Below are positions 28,801 to 35,800 of a stretch of 64,000 nucleotides of DNA, in pieces; position 1 is the first letter of the stretch; the number at the start of each line of letters is the position of its first letter. Position numbers and translations under genes: made by a program. The notes under the pieces were generated by a model that saw only the letters and a program-made list of their open reading frames with translations, did not search any database and was not told the origin of the DNA. This DNA comes from Heligmosomoides polygyrus polygyrus (Eukaryota; Nematoda; Chromadorea; Rhabditida; Heligmosomidae). The stretch is taken from positions 26,699,923 through 26,763,922 of the forward strand of contig OX377201.1 of assembly GCA_947396885.1 (NCBI GenBank). The letters are read 5' to 3'.

Positions 28801-31507
28801 CCGGAGTCGATTTACTACCTCTTCCAGTCCTGTACGACAAATTTCCAACTCCTTGAATCGTTTTACGGTGTCATACACTGTTCGTCGAGGAACCTTGAGA
28901 ACTTTGGAGATAAATCCAGCGCTGCGACCAGAAAGGTGCAAGTTGACGGTAGCCGGCCGTTTCGGATTTGTCTTTGCCATTAGCGCTCTGTAAGCATCCA
29001 TCAGCTCACACTTGGAATATGCTTAGGGATAATAAAAATGTGTATTCCAAGCACCTGTATCACCTGTCGTCCCGTTGATCATCGAATTGCTCGAGCGGGT
29101 GCCAGCAGCGTCTCCATTCGTCCCTGTCGCGTGCCAGAGTGGTCCAATGGATCCTCCTCGCTCAAGGGACACGAAGAGCGTCATATCGGTCGTTCAGCGC
29201 TTTAACGAAGAAGTACGACCAACGCGTTGGTGGGCGTCCTGGCGTTCTTTTGACATCCCGCGGAATCCAGTCGGTGATGCTCTCGTCCAGCGGGTGTCTG
29301 CAAAGCGCATTACGTGGCCGGCCCACCTAATTTTCGACAACTTGGCCCATGCGACAGCGTCGACGCTGATTGCGTGTTCATCCTGCTTTCGTATAGCCCA
29401 GGTCTCTGATGTTAGGGCAGGAAGAACAGTGGAGTCGAATATTCCAATATGAAGGCCAAAGCTCAGTTCTGCTAGTAGTTCTCGACTGCGCCGTTCACTG
29501 TGCAGGTAATTTATGTGCACCTCTAAAAATCTCAAAATTGTACGTCATCAAACTGGAGTTGAAATTACAGATCTAGCTTCGATAAGAGCATCCAATACCC
29601 GAAGTAGTGCCGTTAAGTATGCCATTGACACTGCCAAAAAATTATCGTTTCTTCTTTACTCATGGACACTGTCGTTATATAAAATCCTTGCAAAATGCAC
29701 TTCTTTCCCACAAACTATGACGCATTCAAAAAAATTCTTACATGAGCACATACATTCGTAGAGTAAGATCAGCTCATGCCAGCTCTTCAGCTCATGCTAT
29801 TCTTAACCATTTGATGTTGTTTCCTTACTTTTCTTTCGATGATTTCTGTTGACGCTTTCTTTTTATTTCCTTCTACTAGCGTTGTTTCTTCTTTTTTGTT
29901 CTTTTTCACTAAGGTTTTATTGTCCTTGGGGGACATGAGCTATTTTCGTATTACTTACTAGGATAACTAGCTGCTTTAAACGCACACTCCGTGCGTCCAT
30001 AAATAAAAAAAATAAAATAAATAAATAAATAAAATAAGATGCCTCAGTTGTTGCGAACTCTTATTCATTAGACTCTCATATTTACACTTCCAATTATAAG
30101 CAGCTGCCAGCAATTATTGTTGACGACATACTGCATAGTGTTATATCTCTGTTGTAAGCTAACACACGAACATAGTTGCGTAATAAATAAATATAAATAA
30201 ATAATAAAATAAACTTTCTTAAGACAGTTGTTCCCCTGAGCTTCATGTTTATATCTTCGTTGTCATAGTAATGAGGATCGATGTAGTCAAATTTTTATTG
30301 ATGATGTTTCGATGACGCGCAAGAGTCTCTGGGCTGCTTATATACAATCACGGGAAGTGATCGGACTCTCGTCTCTCAATGTCGCCATCATCCTCAGCAG
30401 TCACATCACTAGCCCTTAGAGACTGATACGGCCCATTGCACACTTCATTTCTTCCTTCTTGTTGATGGGTGGTCGCCAGTGCTTTATTTCAAGCGCTTCC
30501 TTGATCTCCCTCTCCACTGGATCTGCCAGATTCCTAGGAGGATCGAGACTCGCAGTCGTGGCTGTGGATCATGTGTGTGTGTGCCTGAGGGTGCGACGTT
30601 TAAAGAATGGATTATCCAGTAGCTCTGCGGGCTACGCAGTGCTCTATAATGTTCATCCATCCTCATGCCAAGTGTTCTGGGTGTTTCGACTACGTATAAT
30701 AGAATTCCTCACATGTCGTACAAACCACTTCGTACCCCACACACCTCATTTGGCAAATTTGGCTATCCCTCTCTTTACAGACAAAACAACTTGATCTTTC
30801 ACCCTGACTCTCGTGTGGACGCGACGCTGTAAGCAAACCGCAGAGATAGAGGTGGTCGAAACACGAGGCTTACAGAGAGCTCCGATTGTCTTACGACCCG
30901 GTTGATGTCCAAAGTGAAAGAATCCGTGATGAAATTAACAATAAGAGGAGAACCATTAGGACGTCGCGAGACTTCCAGCAACAACACAGCTTCGTGGCTT
31001 ATCCCTTCAGCCGCAGGATCTCTTTGGCTTGATTTTCCACCTCTTGAAAATTCGTGGTAGGGAGAGCTGTAGATGTGGTTACTGGATGATGAACGATCTT
31101 TCGTTCCATATACAAAGGATGGCAACTCAAATAAAATGAACATCTCCGAACAACAACACGGCAGCAAGAACAGCAGTAACAACCTAAGGTTACTCTATGC
31201 CCTCACATAACTTAATGTTTAGATATTTCATTGCTGTTTAGTTGCTGTATGAGACGTTAGATAAATCTGTGCATAAAATGGGGTAAAAAGGTCAGACGCG
31301 ACCCTCGTTACATCTAAGATCGCCGGTCCCTTCAAGCACGTCGTAACGAGGGGTGACTGTATAATACTTGGCCGCTTAAACGACTCCATACAAAGAGCAG
31401 CAATTCTAGCCCATTCTTACCTCGTTCAATACATCAGCGTCCAGTTCACCAGTGCCGCTGTCTCGAATGCATTTCGAGATCAAATTCTTGCGGAAATTAT
31501 CCGCCAT
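6773..31507 (-). CDS. TBC1D7-like: TBC1D7-like gene, seven exons over 24.7 kb
   Basis: Exons (minus): 31421-31507, 23107-23304, 19842-20018, 11615-11836, 8538-8680, 7002-7084 and 6773-6978, about 370 codons. Phases join exactly except at the last junction. The translation follows vertebrate TBC1D7 as I remember it: NFRKN near the start, [12 protein letters not shown] where TBC1D7 has a VWKVLLGI block, [37 protein letters not shown] and [16 protein letters not shown] do not see the IxxDxxR arginine finger or YxQ glutamine finger of active Rab GAPs; TBC1D7 also lacks them and acts as the third subunit of the TSC complex. Caenorhabditis is known to lack TSC1 and TSC2, so a TBC1D7 homologue here is noteworthy. 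A divergent TBC-domain protein is the alternative. The introns are packed with transposons. Confidence 0.72.
7002..7084 (-). CDS. TBC1D7-like exon 6
   Basis: Acceptor GTATTACAG. Reads [20 protein letters not shown] and DYLQTAE, matching the RVWDKVVSG region of TBC1D7. The 3' border is uncertain: the frame stays open through RFGKGF beyond 7002, but the C-terminal frame is only reached after a shift. A GT at 7001 gives the right phase but a 23-nt intron, shorter than any normal nematode intron. Confidence 0.65.
7100..8225. mobile_element. Palindromic MITE, TTGGACAC family, copy A
   Basis: The ends are inverted copies: ATACTATTTTCGCGTC followed by AAATTGGACAC on the left, GTGTCCAATTCTA followed by GGTGAAAATTGTAT on the right. 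AT-rich arms of roughly 400 bp pair imperfectly. A LINE 3' end with an AAAT microsatellite (7590-7820) lies within it. No protein is encoded. It fills intron 5 of the TBC1D7-like gene and its left end is about 15-20 bp from the exon 6 acceptor. Confidence 0.7.
7590..7820 (+). mobile_element. LINE 3' end with AAAT tail
   Basis: A C/T-rich stretch ends in CCATATGGGTGTATTTATTAT followed by about ten AAAT units (7777-7818). This resembles the 3' ends of CR1-like LINEs in this window. It is severely 5'-truncated with no coding part. Confidence 0.45.
8538..8680 (-). CDS. TBC1D7-like exon 5
   Basis: Acceptor GAATTCCAG, 47 codons plus 2 nt, from LSFEVHQEV to SERAMQR, donor [21 protein letters not shown] occupies the place of the TBC1D7 WFKRCFAG block. 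The split arginine codon (CG|A) is completed by exon 6, good evidence that the two belong together. Confidence 0.75.
8791..8948. mobile_element. MITE, CATCAACGACTTACAG family, copy 1
   Basis: Begins GACTCATCAACGACTTACAG and ends with GATTGATGATTCC, with AAATCCCTGATAGCG inside. Three more copies are at about 20345-20467, 47277-47440 and 62980-63129. Non-coding; it lies in intron 4 of the TBC1D7-like gene. Confidence 0.7.
9318..9390 (+). repeat. Degenerate tRNA-like sequence
   Basis: TTGGCCGAGTGGATAGCGATG resembles the box A region of a tRNA-Ser/Leu, but no intact box B or cloverleaf follows. Probably a tRNA relic or SINE head and not a functional tRNA. Confidence 0.3.
9930..11222 (-). mobile_element. 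mariner transposon, defective, TA target duplication
   Basis: Inverted ends GTTGTCAGGAAAGTT (from 9931) and AAAGCTTTCCGGACAAC (to 11221), flanked by TA on each side. 1,293 bp, the usual mariner size. The minus-strand transposase is broken: N-terminal [18 protein letters not shown] near 11030 and C-terminal [18 protein letters not shown] at about 10200, the D34D signature of mariner. Several frameshifts and stops lie between. It sits in intron 4 of the TBC1D7-like gene. Confidence 0.85.
10030..11037 (-). pseudogene. mariner transposase pseudogene
   Basis: Pieces in different frames cover most of a mariner transposase: N-terminal helix-turn-helix start at 11037, KADVT and related residues about 10760, then an intact last segment of about 75 codons with [19 protein letters not shown]. 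The usual C-terminal half is followed by GRPLAKVS and a stop at 10030. Confidence 0.75.
11324..11570 (-). mobile_element. mariner-type N-terminal fragment
   Basis: Minus strand: [20 protein letters not shown], then [11 protein letters not shown]. The same stretch recurs in the mariner at 24420-25520 ([17 protein letters not shown]) and the flanking non-coding DNA also matches, so it is a fragment of the same family. No catalytic part is left. Confidence 0.55.
11615..11836 (-). CDS. TBC1D7-like exon 4
   Basis: Acceptor CACTCCAG, 74 codons from LLINFREE to VRSTIKE, donor GTATAG. Holds the best-matching helix block [20 protein letters not shown]. The acceptor was chosen because it keeps phase 0 with exon 3; the donor is non-optimal. 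Confidence 0.72.
12284..12345 (+). repeat. tRNA-like Pol III promoter boxes
   Basis: TGGCGCAGTGGGTAGAG matches a tRNA box A, and GGTTCGGTTCC about 35 nt later matches box B with one difference. No acceptor stem closes, so a relic or SINE-like head within the foldback element is more likely than a working tRNA gene. Confidence 0.45.
12480..12865. repeat. 112-bp tandem satellite with 25-bp palindromes
   Basis: About three units carrying ACCCTGGAGTCCCTTCCCTA, then the palindrome GTTCTGCGCTCGAAGAGC (plus GCAGAAC) at 12587-12611, 12700-12724 and 12811-12835. Spacing is 113 and 111 bp. An extra partial unit lies at about 12490-12550. Confidence 0.9.
13187..14163. mobile_element. Palindromic MITE, TTGGACAC family, copy B
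   Basis: Left end TATACCATTTTCTCGTCG then AATTGGACACC; right end GTGTCCAACTCG then TGAAAATGATATTTATA. AT-rich arms. A second, unrelated palindromic MITE (13258-13382) sits inside the left arm. Copy C follows directly, with the TATTTATA border shared. Confidence 0.7.
13258..13382. mobile_element. Palindromic MITE, CCGTTTATA family, copy 1
   Basis: Near-perfect palindrome of about 124 bp, CCGTTTATAGTTCTCGAGCG at one end and GTCGAAGTATAAACGG at the other, with GGCCAAATTGATCGATCG in the stem. A shorter relative with clear TAA flanks is at 62769-62862. Confidence 0.8.
14822..18760 (-). pseudogene. RTE endonuclease-reverse transcriptase ORF, broken
   Basis: Start at 18760. Endonuclease: [140 protein letters not shown] and catalytic [11 protein letters not shown]-terminal: [45 protein letters not shown]. 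Two lesions: a 1,024-nt offset tandem duplication (1,024 leaves remainder 1 mod 3) and a one-nt deletion at about 15505, seen by comparing with the copy at 25690-26420, which keeps the base. Confidence 0.92.
15992..18035. repeat. 1,020-bp tandem duplication inside RTE
   Basis: 15992-17011 is repeated at 17016-18035 with four extra bases (ACCG) at the junction. The two units give the same translations in every frame compared, so they are identical or nearly so. The duplication covers the RT front half and the end of the endonuclease. It is either very recent or an assembly error. Confidence 0.93.
19842..20018 (-). CDS. TBC1D7-like exon 3
   Basis: Acceptor TTTTTTCAAG, 59 codons from [10 protein letters not shown] to MQAMIISA, donor GTGAGT. 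Includes a charged linker [13 protein letters not shown] comparable to the EPDDEV segment of TBC1D7. Phase 0. Confidence 0.72.
20345..20467. mobile_element. MITE, CATCAACGACTTACAG family, copy 2 (diverged)
   Basis: The right part, GCTGTAAGTCGTTGATAA then CCTGGCCCC, matches the family end; the left end is degraded. The orientation is arbitrary because the family is palindromic. Confidence 0.5.
20991..21159 (-). mobile_element. tRNA-derived SINE family 1, partial copy
   Basis: Shares ACAAGTCTGGTACCAATT, CCTGGGCGGGAAA, ATGCACGCGACAGCCGG and CCGACTGCGCTAC with the complete copy at 44297-44583. The distal (tail) half is missing. Confidence 0.6.
21736..22771. mobile_element. mariner-type foldback element
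   Basis: Almost the whole 1,036-bp element is an inverted repeat: left arm to about 22223, right arm from about 22275, with a 50-bp centre. Ends GGTTGTCGCTTAAGTCCCT and AGGGACTTATGGGACAACC are flanked by TA. The terminal GGTTGTC matches the end of the mariner at 9930-11222, so it is probably mobilised by such transposases. No ORF of its own. Confidence 0.85.
23107..23304 (-). CDS. TBC1D7-like exon 2
   Basis: Acceptor GATTTAAG, then 66 codons from [10 protein letters not shown] to FFEAKP, then donor GTAAAA. Contains the TBC-type block [20 protein letters not shown]. Phase 0 on both sides. Confidence 0.75.
23388..23480 (+). mobile_element. tRNA-derived SINE family 2, 5'-truncated copy
   Basis: GCGTAGAGCATTCCCGCCCG, GCGGGTTCGAGTCCCGCC (box B) and GTTTTGATCGCAACAAGACA are the same as in the complete copy at 23660. 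The box A end is missing. Confidence 0.7.
23660..23780 (+). mobile_element. tRNA-derived SINE family 2, complete copy
   Basis: Starts GCGCCGGTGGTGTAATGGCG (box A TGGTGTAATGG), has box B GGTTCGAGTCC in a GCGGG/CCCGC stem, and an acceptor-like CTGGCGC that can pair with GCGCCGG. The anticodon arm does not give a 7-nt loop. A unique tail GATCGCAACAAGACATCG follows, so it is a SINE or pseudo-tRNA. Further copies are at 23388, 25565 and, inverted, about 24150-24300. Confidence 0.65.
24150..24300 (-). mobile_element. tRNA-derived SINE family 2, inverted diverged copy
   Basis: On the minus strand, GTTCGAGTCCTGCCTTGCGC is followed by AGGCTTTTGATCGCAAT, equivalent to the box B and tail of the family. 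The box A side is degraded. Confidence 0.5.
24420..25520 (-). mobile_element. mariner-type transposon, defective
   Basis: Minus strand, multiple frames: [18 protein letters not shown] near 25460, [18 protein letters not shown] near 25230, [20 protein letters not shown] at about 24920, [18 protein letters not shown] at about 24700 and [11 protein letters not shown] at about 24600. The QDGAPAH and DLNPLD blocks are catalytic motifs of mariner-like transposases. Frameshifts throughout. Element ends were not defined. Confidence 0.7.
25560..25690 (+). mobile_element. tRNA-derived SINE family 2, diverged copy
   Basis: Begins GCGCCGCACCATGTATGATG, has GGATTCGATTTCCACTCGCG in the box B place, and TTTTCATCGCAACCAAGCAT as the family tail. 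It lies directly upstream of the 3' end of an RTE copy. Confidence 0.55.
25690..26420 (-). mobile_element. RTE LINE 3' fragment, copy 2
   Basis: Minus strand: [37 protein letters not shown], and later [31 protein letters not shown] and a C-terminus like that of the full copy. 5'-truncated at about 26420, with small deletions. It preserves a base that is deleted in the 14810-19274 copy. Confidence 0.85.
26879..28162 (+). mobile_element. mariner/DD37D transposon (inner), 25-bp TIRs, TA duplication
   Basis: TIRs CAGGGTGCGCCATAAATATG (to 26903) and the complement at 28138-28162 match at 24 of 25 positions. TA flanks both ends. Length 1,284 bp. It is inserted in the outer mariner, splitting its C-terminal catalytic block. 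The well-preserved TIRs suggest a fairly young insertion, yet the transposase has two frameshifts. Confidence 0.92.
27036..28041 (+). pseudogene. mariner (DD37D) transposase with two frameshifts
   Basis: Frame 1 (27036-27424): helix-turn-helix [20 protein letters not shown], basic RPRPGRPVS, second [22 protein letters not shown]. Frame 2 (27425-27575): [20 protein letters not shown] with the first catalytic Asp. Frame 3 (27577-28041): [21 protein letters not shown] and [12 protein letters not shown] with the second and third Asp. I count 37 residues between them (DD37D), the spacing of the maT-type mariner group. Frames join by single-base indels near 27424 and 27576. Confidence 0.85.
29050..29445 (-). 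mobile_element. RTE LINE 3' end, copy 3
   Basis: The plus strand begins CACCTGTATCACCTGTCGTC, the same 3' terminus as the full RTE, and continues with the last codons of its ORF on the minus strand ([23 protein letters not shown] in shifted frames). An internal deletion joins the KIRWAG region to the [15 protein letters not shown] region. It abuts the right end of the outer mariner. Confidence 0.85.
29760..30040 (+). mobile_element. Probable LINE 3' UTR with TAAA tail
   Basis: A T-rich stretch ends in CACTCCGTGCGTCCATAAAT followed by AAAATAAATAAAT repeats (to about 30037). It resembles the LINE 3' end at 7590-7820. A second TAAATA-rich tail is at 30180-30215. No coding part assigned. Confidence 0.4.
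30287..31160 (-). mobile_element. Penelope-like (GIY-YIG) retroelement fragment
   Basis: Minus strand. The RT C-terminal part, with [20 protein letters not shown] near 30880, precedes a GIY-YIG-like block ([13 protein letters not shown], then RALRSPQSY in another frame) and the usual end [20 protein letters not shown] with [11 protein letters not shown]. The order RT then GIY-YIG endonuclease is that of Penelope-like elements. Frameshifts and stops make it inactive. It is in intron 1 of the TBC1D7-like gene. Confidence 0.6.
31421..31507 (-). CDS. TBC1D7-like exon 1
   Basis: ATG at 31507, 29 codons beginning MADNFRKNL and ending DVLNE, followed by donor GTAAGA. AG at the second and third base before the ATG (GGTCAG|CG) is a possible trans-splice acceptor. 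Phase 0 matches exon 2. Confidence 0.7.
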
Positions 31508-31959
31508 CGCTGACCCAGCTCATCCAACAAGCTTCTCCAAAGAGATGAATACCAATCGCCTGAAGAGTCAAGCGGCCGCGTCATCTCGTATATGGAAGAC
31601 CGTCATCTGGCTCAAAACGCCTTCACCTCGATGCATAGACATGGATCTCCCCCGCTTCTCCTCGACGAGTGCTCCAGTTAAACCAACTCTTTATTCATCA
31701 CAATAATCTCATTACACACTGTAGTATGACAAATGACATGCATGAAGGGGATGAAGGAAGCTGGTTCTTCTCGACACAATCGTGGGAGGTGTCGGCAGCG
31801 AGAAACGAACGAACAGACCACCAATCCGTCAACGACAGCTGAGAGCACAGTACTCTTTGGTTGACCGAGTATTATGGACACGGGACACGACGATGCTACG
31901 CGGAACGAATAGAGATTTGACAGACTAAACTGAGTTTGCAGGGGACGAGTAGAACGCTC

Positions 31960-32030
31960 ACGAGTCGGATTCGAACTGCGCGGCCACTCACGTATAATCG
32001 CTGGCCGATCCGGTAAGCCGTTTCAGGATT
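31960..32030 (-). repeat. tRNA-like box B relic
   Basis: On the minus strand GCAGTTCGAATCCGACTCG follows TCGGCCAGCGATTATACGTG, resembling parts of a tRNA. No cloverleaf closes. Possibly another SINE remnant between the TBC1D7-like gene and ubc-1. Confidence 0.3.
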
Positions 32031-32639
32031 AGTCAGGGGACGAGGGAAAATCAACGAAGGAGGGAGAGAATGCTTCTTGTATCGGAAAATTCTACACCTG
32101 AACCGGTACTATGTACACTGGTAATGGAGAGGGGAGGAAACTGAACGCAGCGATCGGCAGCCGCAAATGCACGGTGGAATCTACGGGGTTCAGTGACATC
32201 CCGAAGCCTGACCACGCAGTCACACACGCACAGCACAGACGCACAGACAGATGGACGTCGACGAGTGCACTCGTGCCTTGGGATGCGCACCACTAGAGAC
32301 CATATAACGCACCTATGAAGGCAGGAGAAAGAGGAGCGGGATCACGAGGCCTCGTAGCTGCCATCCCACTATCGGAGCTGGCACCGCTGGCGTGTGTTTG
32401 TGGTGCTGACGGTGGTTGTGGAGACCGGGCGCTATACATTTGAAATATCTGCTTGAAAATACTAAACACACACAGAGACACTGTTGAATATGAGAGCGAA
32501 GACATTGTCGAAAAAGCGGGCGAACAACACACACCCTAGAAACCGTATTGTTGCGACATTTAAGAAAAGGTAGAGGTGATGAGAACGTGCGACGATCGAG
32601 GGGGCCGGAGAGCGCGCGAGAGCAGGGGAGAGAGGAGCT

Positions 32640-32690
32640 GGTAAACGAACGAATAAACGAACGAACAAACGAACGCAGAGAGAGAGAAAA
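32640..32690. repeat. ACGAACGA/AGAG microsatellite
   Basis: Imperfect AACGAACG units followed by AGAGAGAG, about 50 bp downstream of the ubc-1 stop codon and so probably in its 3' UTR. It produces spurious low-complexity ORFs on both strands. Confidence 0.8.
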
Positions 32691-32742
32691 CACATCGGAA
32701 ATCAGTTGTCGAATATCTCGGGCAGTTCATTGTTGAAGATTT

Positions 32743-32847
32743 TCAGTTTGATCCACTAGCTGATGGCATTTCATCGTTGTTTCCCGTATCGTCGTTTCCA
32801 TCTTTCACCTCCATATCACCCTCGTTCTCGCCGAAGTTCAGCCACGA
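32743..32847 (-). CDS. ubc-1: ubc-1 exon 5, acidic tail
   Basis: Acceptor CTACTTTCAG, 34 codons from [11 protein letters not shown] to PSASGSN and a TGA stop. It lies 4.0 kb from exon 4. Joining IVEQ to SWLNFG gives the expected RAD6 sequence across the junction. Confidence 0.95.
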   Translation of the reverse strand, partial: SWLNFGENEGDMEVKDGNDDTGNNDEMPSASGSN

Positions 32848-35800
32848 CTGAAAGTAGGGCAATTAGAGTACGGAACGTAGAAAACAGCTCATCATAATAT
32901 CACCATATCATCGCCATAGTCGAACCGAGCAGCAAGCCTAGTCGGAAGGAGAGTACACTTCAAGTTCTCATAAAAAGTTATATAAAATTGCTGCAATGGG
33001 TGCCCAAACCAGCATTCGTAGTTGGGGGTAAAGGGGGGAGGGGAGGATAGATGAAAAACAGCAGAATGAAACAAAACCTGGAACAAACTCGAACAACTAT
33101 TCCTATCACTACAGCCAGGCAGTTGAGGTCGGTTCACCTTTATCGCATTGCGACGTCAGTGTCGCTGGCTAATACACTCTGTGTACCCATTAGGCGATAC
33201 ACAGCTACTAACACTAACGGTTGAGATTTCTCCTCGCGTCAGCAGTGGATCAGGGGTGAGTTAATCTTTGTTAACGCTTTCATATCTCCATGGAAAGTAA
33301 AAACTTTGTGAAGGTGTCGGATGTATGGCGATTTTTAAACCACTGTAGCACTTTTATGCCATTAACACATTGACGACATCGCACATTTTGCAGTGTTGCG
33401 CGCGTGGGACAATCGATTTCTGAGCCAGCTGGCGCGTACGCATCATTTATGCTGCGTATTGTCCCACAGGGACGCTTTTTTGCCTCGCCAACAGTGTGGG
33501 CTGAATAATGCAACAAAATTATGAATCTAACAACAGCTTTGGAAGGCCCTTCAACAGGGATATGCGAAACTTGTGTTTCATGATCGGAATTCCGGTTCAC
33601 TGCCGCTTTTAGACCTTCCGTTCTGCTGTTCTGCTTTCTTTATCCGCTGACGCAGAGAGCACAGAACTACGCAAAGGAAGGAACCTTGCTTATGTGAGTG
33701 TTCTACGAGTATGTGCAATCCAAGTGTTTATTTTATAGGTATTTATATTTGTTTTTTTGTACTTACCGGGCACCACTACCGAAAATAAATACCTATAAAA
33801 TAAATATTTAGCAAAATAGTTTTTGCTGAGGCCTGCCTAAAAAAGGAAACATCTCTGCTCCTTGTACTGTTGTGGGTCAAATGTTGAATTCTTACTGGAT
33901 TCTCATAGCCTTGTAAATATCACTTTGAATATAAGAATATAAGAAGGAATGGTGACTGCTATGCACCATGATTTGACTTTCTAACCGAGAGTACAATGCA
34001 CCTCATAAGAAATCTGGACAAGAGCTTTTTAATAGATTATAAAACACTCTATTACATACAAAGAATATATTAGATCTAGTTCAAATCGCATGAAAATGAC
34101 GAAGCCAACACTAGTGTCTCCGTGCGCGTGCATCATACTGCAATGTTAACTTGCTTTGTGAGAAGCGGTTCTTTCGTTCCTTCATCAATTATCCTTTCCT
34201 TGAAATGTTTTTAGTGAGGTTCAATATGTAACATTCCTTCAGCACCATTTGTAGAAACCAAATCTCTTCTTACTATACAACCTCCAATGGAAGTGTAATG
34301 GTGTGGCGTTATCGTCGCCTTACTACCAAATTTTCACGAGTACCACCAAACCGTTTCTTTGCCCACAACTATTGAGGCTTCTCGCAGATTCAGTATATAA
34401 GCACACTGCAAAAAACCCACACAAAATTGCTTCGCTTTAAAGGAAAATCGAGTTAAAAGTTGCGCAGCAAAAATGATGCGTATTGTCCCACGCGACCGCT
34501 TGCTTACGCAGCATAAATGCTGCGTATTGTCGTCAATGTGTTAAGGATGATTGTTCGGGAGCAAGGCTCAATAAAGTGGACCAACCTACTGAGCTTTACT
34601 GGTTAATTGCTGTGCCAAGGCTCAGTACGCCGTGGAGTGCCCCTTCCCATGCTCGGTCTGTGCTCTCCTACGTGTTAGGTCTCGTGCATACCTCCCGTCG
34701 CAGTTTTGCAGAGCGACGCGAAAGAATTTGAAGTTCTCAGCGCTCGTCGCATCGCCCATCGCTCTGCAAGGGAGCGCGACGGCGATCCGTCTAGGACCAA
34801 CGCTAAACACCGCGCCCGCGCGAAAAATTATGTCATGCCCGCGATGAGCGCGGGAAGCCATCGAGCATTCCGACCTCCACTGTTGGGGCGGCCGCGGCGA
34901 AGTTTCCTCTGACTGTTCGACCGCGTGCGGCGAAATGGCCATGAACTGAGTGCCGCGATGGCATCGCGGCGATGGAAGTATGCCCCCGGCCTTACAAAAG
35001 GCGAGCATAGAACCCTACCAAACGTTTTCCTTTTTGGCCGGAGTAACTCTTATTTCTTGCAATGAAGAGTGAGAAATTCTTTAAAATTTTCAAAACAGTA
35101 GCACCCGAAATCGAGCTATACTGACTTTTGAATCTATTTCACATTTTCCACGCATACTTAGATATGAACTTCAACTTATACTGCATAAAGTCTGCTAAAA
35201 AACGAATTCCTAAATATAATAACGCCATGACAGGTCAAGGCAAGTTCATGCTCCGTTGTTTACCTTATACATAGTCAAAACAAGGAAACGAGGCGGACTC
35301 GAGCATCAGAAGCGAACTTCTAGCAAAAAAAAGCTTCCGGGTGACCGATTTCATGCAACTCCGACCTCAAAAAAAAGTTTTTGAAAGTAAAAATCGAATT
35401 CAAAGCACAGAATTGTTTCAAATGTTTTCGCGTAAGGAATGCAGGCGTTACCGCGTCTCCGTCCCTGACTTCAGTGACGTGCACAAACTTCGTTTATATA
35501 CCATTCATTTAACCAGTTCACAAATTCTGAAGCGAAAACAGGGGTGCCTAGCGAAACGCTCTCAACGAAAAATAGGCCTCGTGAAATAGTTGGAAATCAG
35601 CTTCTTATTTTTGGTCATCGATCATTTAGAACCTGCCGTTATCTTCACCATCTGGTGCTAATTCGCATCACCATCAACGCTACATCCGGTTGCCAGATGT
35701 AACCGTCCATTCGCTAGTTTCACTTCACTATCTTCACCATGCGAAATTTGTTTTTGTTGCAGGTTTCTTCCCTTTATACTTCGTTCACCTCATTCTTCTT

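Larger units (their letters stand above)
26565..29056 (-). mobile_element. mariner-like transposon (outer), interrupted by another mariner
   Basis: Minus strand: N-terminal [20 protein letters not shown] and [12 protein letters not shown] (28795-29001), then [18 protein letters not shown] (about 28570), [16 protein letters not shown] (about 28370) and WPPNSPDL just before the inserted element. Reading resumes at 26830 with [27 protein letters not shown] and RKKGGHFE with a stop at about 26681. Inverted ends are weak: AGGTGCATCC on the left, GGAATA..CACCT-type on the right. Confidence 0.75.

Noticed and set aside
6773..31507. Treating the TBC1D7-like exons as unrelated short ORFs
   Set aside because: Each has proper splice sites, phases agree across five of six junctions including a split Arg codon, and the order follows one protein family, so chance is unlikely.
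32051..32695. Minus-strand low-complexity ORFs between ubc-1 and the TBC1D7-like gene
   Set aside because: Ser/Phe/Arg-rich frames arise from the ACGAACGA and AGAG microsatellite and overlap each other in all three frames.
34622..35008. GC-rich ORFs in ubc-1 intron 4
   Set aside because: Open frames occur on both strands because of base composition; no motif or splice structure supports a gene.
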